63,760 bases of DNA from the NCBI GenBank assembly GCA_016179685.1, contig JACPCR010000077.1:1-63760 (forward strand), given 5' to 3'. This document shows, piece after piece, positions 57,815 to 63,760 of this stretch. Position 1 is the stretch's first letter, and each line of letters begins with the position of its first letter. Both the position numbers and the translations under genes were made by a program. Source of the DNA: Planctomycetota bacterium. GTDB lineage: Bacteria; Planctomycetota; PUPC01; JACPCR01. Below the pieces are notes generated by a model. It saw only the letters and a list, made by a program, of their open reading frames with translations, ran no database searches and was not told the DNA's origin.

Positions 57815-58049
57815 GAAACCCCAGCGAAAATCAAGAATCATTAGCCCGAGGGAAGTCACCTGCCGAAGGCTGCGGCCGGAAACCGCGGACCCCTTCGGGC
57901 GCGACAGAGCCCGTGGCCTGCCGCGCAGCGCCTCCACAGCGCTCCGAACGAGCCTTCCGAGGCCTCCCCTCGCTCAGACGACCCTGTCGCCGGGATTCCC
58001 TTCAGTTTTCGGGCACGGAAGTCCAACCGCGCTTCCGTGCCCGAAAACT
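57815..58049. repeat. Repeat module and perfect 18-bp hairpin
   Basis: 57815-57841 matches 17854-17880 at 23 of 27 positions. AGTTTTCGGGCACGGAAG (58004-58021) pairs perfectly with 58032-58049 around TCCAACCGCG. The GGGATTCCCTTCAGTTTTCG lead-in is the inverse of 17604-17621. The 292-base gap between typA and the small gene at 58057 holds nothing else. Confidence 0.7.
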
Positions 58050-58056
58050 CGGAAGG

Positions 58057-58320
58057 CTAAATCTTGCGTTTCCTCGACTTCCGCCCGCCGTTGATCCGGG
58101 ACTCCACTCGCGTGATGTGAATCGGATCGCAATCGATCATACGGTCAGGAATATCGCCCTCTGTCAGGTCGAGGGCTTTGGCCACTTCCAAGCGGGAGAC
58201 GAAGACCATCTCTGGGTGGGGAACATCGTAGGACGAACCGTCGGATAGATGAATCCTCAGGGGTTGAAAAGGCTTCTTCCGGAGATGATGGAGAATCTGT
58301 AGGGGACTCATCAACAGCAT
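58057..58320 (-). CDS. Small conserved-type hypothetical protein
   Basis: The 87-aa product (84 aa if started at 58311) reads MSPLQILHHLRKKPFQPLRI, then HLSDGSSYDVPHPEMVFVSR, and ends in a basic tail GRKSRKRKI. Many bacterial genomes encode such short proteins with PF(Q/R)PLRI...DG..Y.V.HPE, but their role is unknown. It sits between typA and the carboxylase gene; larger frames covering this position are antisense artefacts. Confidence 0.7.
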   Translation of the reverse strand: MLLMSPLQILHHLRKKPFQPLRIHLSDGSSYDVPHPEMVFVSRLEVAKALDLTEGDIPDRMIDCDPIHITRVESRINGGRKSRKRKI

Positions 58321-58439
58321 TATGGCATGAAGAGAAGAGGCTTTCAACGCGAGGGGGCCGTCGGTCAGCCTGAGCAGCACGAGTTGGACGCCACGAGTCG
58401 AATAGGCGGGTGGCGGTGGGGAGTGGGACCAGGGTGCGC

Positions 58440-60035
58440 TCACATCCGGAACGTTCCGTAGGATCCTTCGGGCCACGGGGCGTTGAAAGAGGCCGAGAGG
58501 GCGAGGGCGAGGGCGGCCCGAGTCTCCGCCGGATCCAGGATGCCGTCGTCCCAGAGCCGGGCGGTCGCGAAGTAGGGGCTGCTCTCCTGCTCGTATTTCT
58601 CGAGGATCGGTTTCTTGAATTCGGCCTCCTCCTCGGGAGTCGCCGGATGGTCCGCGCGGGCCTGCTTGACGGTCCAGAGGACATGGGCGGCCTGTTCCCC
58701 GCCCATGACGGAGATGCGGGCGTTGGGCCACGTGAAGAGAAACCGCGGGCTGTAAGCGCGGCCGCACAGGGCATAGTTGCCCGCTCCGTGCGAGGCCCCG
58801 ATGATCAGGGTAAAACGCGGCACCGGGACGTTCGAGACCGCGGCGACCATCTTGGCCCCGTCCTTCGCAATGCCGCGATTCTCGTAGTCCCGGCCGACCA
58901 TGAAGCCGGTGATATTCTGGAGGAAGATCAAGGGGATGCGGCGCTGGCCGCACAGCTCGATGAAATGCGTCCCCTTGAGCGCGGACTCGGAAAAGAGCAG
59001 GCCGTTGTTGGCGATGATGCCGACGGGGATGCCCATCCAGTGGGCGAAGCCGCAGACCAGCGTGGGTCCGTAAAGCTTCTTGAACTCGGCGAAGCGCGAT
59101 CCGTCGACGAGGCGCGCCAGAACTTCCCGCACATCATAGGCCTGCCGCGGGTCCCGGGGAAGAATTCCGTAAATCTCACGCGGATCGTAGAGCGGCTCCT
59201 CCGGTGGCTCGAGCGCAACCGCCGCCTTCGGCCCGCGGTTCAGCGTGGAGGCCACCTGCCGGACCAGCTCCAGGGCGTGCGGCTCATCCACCGCATAATG
59301 GTCGGCTACGCCGGAAAGCCGGCAATGCACGTCCGCTCCGCCCAGCTCCTCCGCACTCACCTCAGCGCCCGTGGCGGCCTTGACCAGCGGAGGCCCTCCC
59401 AGGAAGATCGTCCCGGCCTTCTGCACCATGATGGTCTCGTCGGCCATGGCCGGGATGTAAGCGCCTCCGGCGGTGCAGGAGCCGAGCACCGCAGCGACCT
59501 GTGGGATGCCCTTTGCGGACATCCGCGCCATGTTGTAAAAAATGCGGCCAAAATGATCCCGGTCCGGAAAGACCTCCGCCTGCAACGGCAGAAACGCCCC
59601 ACCGGAATCCACGAGGTAGATGCAGGGCAGGTGGTTCTCCTCCGCAATCTCTTGAGCCCGGAGATGCTTCTTGAGGGTCAGAGGAAAATAGGTGCCGCCC
59701 TTCACCGTCGGATCGTTGGCGATGACCATCATCTCGCCGCCCGCCACGCGCCCGATGCCCGTCCATAGGCCCGCGCCCGGGGCCTCCCCGCTGTAGACGT
59801 CGTCCGCCGCCAGCGAAGATAGGGCCAGAAACGGCGTCTCCGGGTCCAGAAGGGCTTCCACTCGCTCACGGGCCAGTAGCTTTCCGCGCGCCCGGTGGCG
59901 TTCGAGGATTTCCCCAGGCCGCCGCTCCGCCTGCTGAAGCCGCTCGCGGAGTCTCCCCACCAGCGCCTGGTAATGAGCTTGATTCCGGCGATATCCCTCA
60001 CTTGAAGGGTTGACCTGGCTTGCGAGTACGTCCAT
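58440..60035 (-). CDS. Acyl-CoA carboxylase carboxyltransferase subunit (methylcrotonyl-/propionyl-CoA carboxylase beta-like)
   Basis: ATG 60035 has a GGAGAG ribosome-binding site and gives 531 aa, typical of MccB-like subunits. The protein has both crotonase-fold halves. [20 protein letters not shown] and [19 protein letters not shown] resemble the MCC beta type, with [17 protein letters not shown] and [15 protein letters not shown] in the second half. It needs a biotin carboxylase/biotin-carrier partner, absent here. Substrate may be 3-methylcrotonyl-CoA or another acyl-CoA. Confidence 0.9.
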   Translation of the reverse strand: MDVLASQVNPSSEGYRRNQAHYQALVGRLRERLQQAERRPGEILERHRARGKLLARERVEALLDPETPFLALSSLAADDVYSGEAPGAGLWTGIGRVAGGEMMVIANDPTVKGGTYFPLTLKKHLRAQEIAEENHLPCIYLVDSGGAFLPLQAEVFPDRDHFGRIFYNMARMSAKGIPQVAAVLGSCTAGGAYIPAMADETIMVQKAGTIFLGGPPLVKAATGAEVSAEELGGADVHCRLSGVADHYAVDEPHALELVRQVASTLNRGPKAAVALEPPEEPLYDPREIYGILPRDPRQAYDVREVLARLVDGSRFAEFKKLYGPTLVCGFAHWMGIPVGIIANNGLLFSESALKGTHFIELCGQRRIPLIFLQNITGFMVGRDYENRGIAKDGAKMVAAVSNVPVPRFTLIIGASHGAGNYALCGRAYSPRFLFTWPNARISVMGGEQAAHVLWTVKQARADHPATPEEEAEFKKPILEKYEQESSPYFATARLWDDGILDPAETRAALALALSASFNAPWPEGSYGTFRM

Positions 60036-60119
60036 ACAGCGTTCTCTCCAGGGACATCGAAAGACCGGCTTCGCTGCGCTCAACCGCCGCTCAAAACGGG
60101 AAGGAGAAGTGCTTCGAGG

Positions 60120-60159
60120 AGACGAGTCCGCCAGTGCACCCGCACTTGCGAACTCGTCT
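60120..60159. repeat. Core-family hairpin
   Basis: Arms 60120-60137 (AGACGAGTCCGCCAGTGC) and 60142-60159 pair at 16 of 18 positions around ACCC. It stands between the end of the nucleotidyltransferase-like gene and the carboxylase start. Same core as 3289-3324. Confidence 0.75.
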
Positions 60160-60173
60160 ACGAGAGTGGCTTC

Positions 60174-60686
60174 TCATTTTTTCATCTCTAATTGGCCCAG
60201 TTTGATGACGCTCTCCAGGTCTCCCATTTCTCCTGGAAGCCATCGGAGGAACACCGCGCGCACTTTCGCCAGGGTTTCTTCGTTCGCTTGACCCAACATT
60301 CGCGCGAGGTCGGCAATGTCCTGGACACGACCGGCTTGGAACTTCATCAGCGAAAGATAAGGCAATGGAATGACCGGCAATCCCTGCGGGTCACGGTTGG
60401 CCTGTGCGTCTGTGATCGCCTGATGGGTCCAAGGGTCCTCCAGCTCCAGAACATCCACCGAGAAGCCATCGGGGGTTGTCCAGGACGAGCCGCCGATGGC
60501 AAGTTCCCCCTTATAAATGAAATCAGCCGCGATCAGCTTCTGACGGGCTTCAGAGGCATTCGCGACGCGGATCAGGACATCCAAGTCCTTGGTCGTGCGT
60601 TCGGGCATATAAAGACGAGTCGCGGCGGCGCCGACGGCAGCCCAGGGAATCGGTCCCAGAATGGGAGTGAGGTCCGGAAATTTCAT
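60174..60686 (-). CDS. Nucleotidyltransferase-like protein
   Basis: ATG 60686 with a GGAAAGGA ribosome-binding sequence gives 170 aa. The N-terminal part WAAVGAAATRLYMPERTTKDLDVLI is typical of the polymerase-beta-type nucleotidyltransferase fold found in AbiEii-like and related small proteins. The DLD supplies two of the metal-binding acids. No HEPN or antitoxin-type partner is adjacent, so a toxin role is not supported by context. Confidence 0.7.
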   Translation of the reverse strand: MKFPDLTPILGPIPWAAVGAAATRLYMPERTTKDLDVLIRVANASEARQKLIAADFIYKGELAIGGSSWTTPDGFSVDVLELEDPWTHQAITDAQANRDPQGLPVIPLPYLSLMKFQAGRVQDIADLARMLGQANEETLAKVRAVFLRWLPGEMGDLESVIKLGQLEMKK

Positions 60687-60809
60687 GCAGGCGGTCCTTT
60701 CCAACAGAAAAGAAGGATCGCTCCCCGAGCCGGGCCGCTGATGGCGCCCAGCCAAATCGATGAGAATTTCACGGCCGAGCTTCCTTTCATTCATATCGGC
60801 AACTTCACT

Positions 60810-63074
60810 TCAGGGGATGACGATCTGCACGATCACCCTTGGGCTCGAGAACGGCGCATTCTCGTCCGTGTACCGAAACATTCTAAAGCTGTCGCGGGTG
60901 ACCTCCGGGAAAGTGCCTCGAACCTTCGCCGACACATCGATACCCTCAAGCGGGACGTCCGAGCGCTCAACCCTTACCGGTCCGTACCAGACCTTGCCGG
61001 CACTCCGGAATCGATAGAGAAAAAGGTTCTTCAGCGCGACCGCGTCCGGCGGCGATCGAACCGTTGCGGTCGCTACGCCCCACTCCTCCGAGAAAACGTT
61101 GGCCAGCAGGCTTTCGTCGTGCGTACCCGTCTGCGTTGCAAATCTGGCGACCACGAGGCTCTGGCCCCCTTCCTGCCCCTTCCCTGCTATCGTGATCCGG
61201 ACCGGCACATCATGTCCAATCGCGCGGCCGACGCCAATGTTCAATATCATGTAACCGTCGTCATAGACCCGATAACCCGTCGGGTCCTTCGCATCCGCAC
61301 GGCTGGAACCGTCATCCTCCAGGAGTGGGAGCGCTGACAAGGATGCTCCCTTCTCCGGATGCATCAGAAGGCGTGTGCCTTCGTCGAGGGTGCCTTCGTA
61401 CTGGAGAGCGGCCCGGCCGTCACTGACCCCAGGATTCCTCACCGGTCCGTGAAGAGCTTCAATGAGAATCGCCGGCCGAACACGGTCCCGCCCCAGCCGG
61501 TAGGTGGCTTCCATCCATTCCGTGCCGGATGCTCCGATTCGCTGCGGCTGCCCAAAAGCGATGGAAGTATCCTCCCGTGCCTGCAGCACGGCCGGCTCGC
61601 CGTCCTCTGCGATGCCCGCCACCGTGAAGGGCTCGGCGACCTTGCCGTCGAATCCAGCCGGGGTAGTCACCCACCAGTCGGCCACGTAGCGTTTGCCTGG
61701 CGGAAGGTCTCCCAGCTCGATGGTCTTCGGCGCGGAGTGCCGGGGGTCCAACCGGAATCCTTTCGGCACCTCGAGGGTGACTCGAGCCTTCCGCACCACG
61801 GCCTCCTCGGGATTCAGATAGCAAGAGGGGTCCCGGGCCGGCTCCACAATCACACGGGTATAGAGCCAGGGCGAACCCACAGCGGCCTGGAGCGGAAGGT
61901 CCCAGTGCAGGCGCAAAGCCGGCTGGCGTGCCAGAATCTCAGCATTCAGGCCTTCGACCGCGAGGTGGCGGCGCACATGAAGTTGGTGAGACACGTCCGG
62001 GCTGTTCCATTCGGGACCCGGCGGGATCGCCCGGTCCACGTTCCATGACCCGCTCGCCGCGCACGTCCCCTCGCAGTAAAAAAAATAGCCCAGGTTGTAC
62101 GGCATCCGCGTCTTGGCCAGGCGCAGCGTTTCCGCCCAGGAACACAGGCGATAGGGTGGATGAGCCACCTGCGCGAAGAACAGCCAGCCATGGCCTCGGG
62201 CCAGCCGAAGGTATCCCTCCCAGATTTCCGCGTTGTTCGGATAGGCGAAGAAACCATCACATAAGCCGGGCCGGATCACCTCACTCCACCGGATCGGCAT
62301 CATCATCGGAGTATCCAGCGGCTGGCCATCGGGGAACAGGTCCAGCGAGGTGTGGTTGGTCTGCTGGTAATAGAAGACGAGTCGGTCCCGGGATGCCTTC
62401 TTCATCACCGCATGAATCTCGTCCATGACCCGCCGCCACTGCCGGCCCCACCAGGTCCGTGTTGCATCGTCCCATCGCAAAGGTTGGCCGCGCTCCGCCT
62501 CGATCTCCTTGCGGAATCGTTCCAGGTCCCATGCCACCTTGTCCCCCGCCTCGTTCTTGTAGAACGGCGCAGCGCTGAAGTGCAGTGGAAGCTCCTCGAG
62601 GAAGGTCGTGCCCACCACCTTCTCTGGCCGCTCCAGATGGTCCAGGAAGAAACGGATTTGATCCTCGATGCCCTTGAGCACCTTTTCCCTGGTTTCAGGA
62701 ACGTAGAGATAATGAAGGAAAGTGGCCTGATAGCTGTTCTCGGGGCAGTCGCCCAGCCCGAGAATGGGCCAGACCCTGAGCACCAGCTTCTGGCGCGGGT
62801 TGAGCCGGCTCAGCCGATCGAGCAGGTCAACCGTCTCCTGGTTCGCGGCGACGTTCCCCAGGCAGACGTAGAGCCAGTCGAAACGGGCTACGTCCACCTC
62901 GGTCAGCCCGCCGGCGAGTCCTCCAAAGTAATAGCCCGTGCCCAATTGCCAGTAGCGGTCCTCGGGCCCCTCAGCGAAGCCCGGCTGGACCCCGCAGCAC
63001 GACGCCAGCGCAACAGCCAGTGCCCAGCGTGTCCAACGATCCCCGCGTGCCCCGCCGCGGTCAGGTTCGTTCAT
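60810..63074 (-). CDS. Large secreted protein of unknown function
   Basis: ATG 63074, with GAGAAGAGGG upstream, gives 754 aa beginning with a signal peptide (RWTRWALAVALASCCGVQPG, about 13-35). The N-terminal 380 residues look like a TIM-barrel-type domain (FDWLYVCLGNVAA, LVLRVWPILGLG, RLVFYYQQTNHTSLD, CDGFFAYPNNAEIW), reminiscent of glycosidase-like barrels. The C-terminal half is beta-rich with immunoglobulin-like segments (ARVTLEVPKGFRL). No family is certain. Confidence 0.7.
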   Translation of the reverse strand: MNEPDRGGARGDRWTRWALAVALASCCGVQPGFAEGPEDRYWQLGTGYYFGGLAGGLTEVDVARFDWLYVCLGNVAANQETVDLLDRLSRLNPRQKLVLRVWPILGLGDCPENSYQATFLHYLYVPETREKVLKGIEDQIRFFLDHLERPEKVVGTTFLEELPLHFSAAPFYKNEAGDKVAWDLERFRKEIEAERGQPLRWDDATRTWWGRQWRRVMDEIHAVMKKASRDRLVFYYQQTNHTSLDLFPDGQPLDTPMMMPIRWSEVIRPGLCDGFFAYPNNAEIWEGYLRLARGHGWLFFAQVAHPPYRLCSWAETLRLAKTRMPYNLGYFFYCEGTCAASGSWNVDRAIPPGPEWNSPDVSHQLHVRRHLAVEGLNAEILARQPALRLHWDLPLQAAVGSPWLYTRVIVEPARDPSCYLNPEEAVVRKARVTLEVPKGFRLDPRHSAPKTIELGDLPPGKRYVADWWVTTPAGFDGKVAEPFTVAGIAEDGEPAVLQAREDTSIAFGQPQRIGASGTEWMEATYRLGRDRVRPAILIEALHGPVRNPGVSDGRAALQYEGTLDEGTRLLMHPEKGASLSALPLLEDDGSSRADAKDPTGYRVYDDGYMILNIGVGRAIGHDVPVRITIAGKGQEGGQSLVVARFATQTGTHDESLLANVFSEEWGVATATVRSPPDAVALKNLFLYRFRSAGKVWYGPVRVERSDVPLEGIDVSAKVRGTFPEVTRDSFRMFRYTDENAPFSSPRVIVQIVIP

Positions 63075-63182
63075 CCCTCTTCTCCGAATTCTCGAAATTT
63101 TACGGGATTCCACCGGTTTCTCTCGTCCGGTGTACTGTAGACAAATGCCGGTGAAATATAAAAACAAATTTCATGAGGCTTT

Positions 63183-63268
63183 AGCGCTTGCGTTGGAGTG
63201 AGCGCTTCAGCGCTTGCGTTGGAGTGAGCGCTTCAGCGCTTGCGTTGGAGTGAGCGCTTCAGCGCTTT
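63183..63268. repeat. 26-bp tandem repeat, three copies plus a partial
   Basis: Units start AGCGCTTGCGTTGGAGTG at 63183, 63209 and 63235; the partial copy starts at 63261. The unit ends GAGCGCTTC, so adjacent units create AGCGCTT palindromes. It abuts the 3' end of the RAYT transposase, whose stop is at 63268. Confidence 0.85.
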
Positions 63269-63760
63269 CAAGAATCCCAGTTCTCCCCATAGTTAAGCGG
63301 TGGGTTCTCACGCCAAATCTGCAGAACCCTTTCGCGCCCCATCTTTTCAAGCCACAGGCCAGCGCTAGAAAATGGCCAATCCTGCCATTTCTCAACAAAG
63401 CCATGCTTGACCGGATTGTTATGAACGTAGCGTCTCGGCCGCACGAAACCACACTTTCCTTCCGCGTCTGCCCTCCTCCGCGTTCCATTCGTACGACGTT
63501 CGCCCATGTAGCCTACCCAATTCGCAAAGAACCTCACGGATTCCATTGGCGTAAAGAAGGACATGATAATGGTTTGGTAAAACGCACCAGGCGTACAATC
63601 GGGTCGAACCGAACGACAGGATATCTCTAAGTCTTACATCGAAATTCAGTATCCTTTCCACGCTGAATCCAATATGGTCCAGATGTTCATAACAGGTCAC
63701 TGTGACCATGTACTGGTTCGGGCCGAATTCCCAGTGTGGTAGGGAGTGGGAAGGGACATG
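63268..63760 (-). pseudogene. REP-associated tyrosine transposase (RAYT), frameshifted and cut by window edge
   Basis: On the minus strand the first frame reads LPHWEFGPNQYMVTVTCYEH and then VLPNHYHVLLYA with the HUH metal-binding pair. After about 63440 the homology continues in another frame: RRYVHNNPVKHGFVEKWQDW then PFSSAGLW, the conserved RAYT/IS200-like C-terminal block. One frameshift separates the halves, so the gene is probably inactive unless it is a sequencing error. The N-terminus lies past 63760. Confidence 0.78.

Noticed and set aside
60174..60686. Toxin-antitoxin (HEPN/MNT or AbiE) pair
   Set aside because: Only a nucleotidyltransferase-like half is visible; neighbours are a carboxylase and a secreted protein.
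63183..63268. CRISPR array
   Set aside because: The 26-bp units are contiguous tandem repeats with no spacers, and no cas genes are present.

Overview
This 63.8-kb window comes from a GC-rich, Gram-negative bacterium. It carries genes for an LPS-type outer membrane: CMP-Kdo synthetase, an MsbA-like flippase, a GT9 heptosyltransferase and a WaaP/KdkA-like kinase. No rRNA or other sequence allows firm placement. The mix of envelope polysaccharide genes, five-bladed-propeller glycosidase-like proteins, phytanoyl-CoA dioxygenase and isochorismatase-like proteins, and exosortase-associated hydrolases recalls uncultured PVC, Acidobacteria or Hydrogenedentota-like lineages. That placement is inference only.

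Layout. 1-84 is the 3' end of a group II intron. 246-6539 (+) is a surface-polysaccharide cluster: epimerase, ABC-2 export permease, DegT aminotransferase, asparagine synthetase-type amidotransferase and FemAB-like acyltransferase. 6611-15653 (-) is a tightly packed run, in transcription order coaE, rho, msbA, GT4 glycosyltransferase, kdsB and two propeller glycosidase-like genes. 16133-22500 (+) encodes a membrane-anchored coiled-coil protein with two BRCT-like domains, an FHA-GT2 polysaccharide synthase fusion and a secreted PA14/SGNH protein. 22578-31575 is an accessory region. It holds an ORF6N gene fossil, a small Sm-like protein, a second epimerase, a group II intron-like ribozyme fragment, isochorismatase-like and PhyH enzymes, 1.2 kb without genes, an ATGA-coupled pair of alpha/beta hydrolases, a divergent MurC-like ligase and an inverted-repeat element.

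31526-46285 (+) is the conserved translation/transcription core: tRNA-Thr(UGU), Tyr, Gly, Thr(GGU), tuf, rpmG, tRNA-Trp, secE, nusG, rplK, rplA, rplJ, rplL, rpoB, rpoC, rpsL, rpsG. The tRNA-tuf order matches E. coli thrU-tyrU-glyT-thrT-tufB. A UbiA prenyltransferase follows, then glnB-glnA with a clear terminator. From 63074 down to 49999 almost every gene is on the minus strand: a large secreted protein, a nucleotidyltransferase-like protein, a biotin-dependent carboxylase beta subunit, a small hypothetical, typA, a lipopolysaccharide kinase, a heptosyltransferase, a CheY-like regulator, a GAF/HD-GYP protein, leuC and leuD. The right edge holds a frameshifted REP-associated (RAYT) transposase beside a 26-bp tandem repeat.

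Across intergenic DNA runs a family of long hairpins. Their stems differ from copy to copy, but the central core is constant (GTGC-ACCC-GCAC or its complement), and some copies carry a shared flanking module. These hairpins, and the co-location of two phosphopeptide-binding domain types (BRCT and FHA) with a polysaccharide synthase, are the least explained features of the window.
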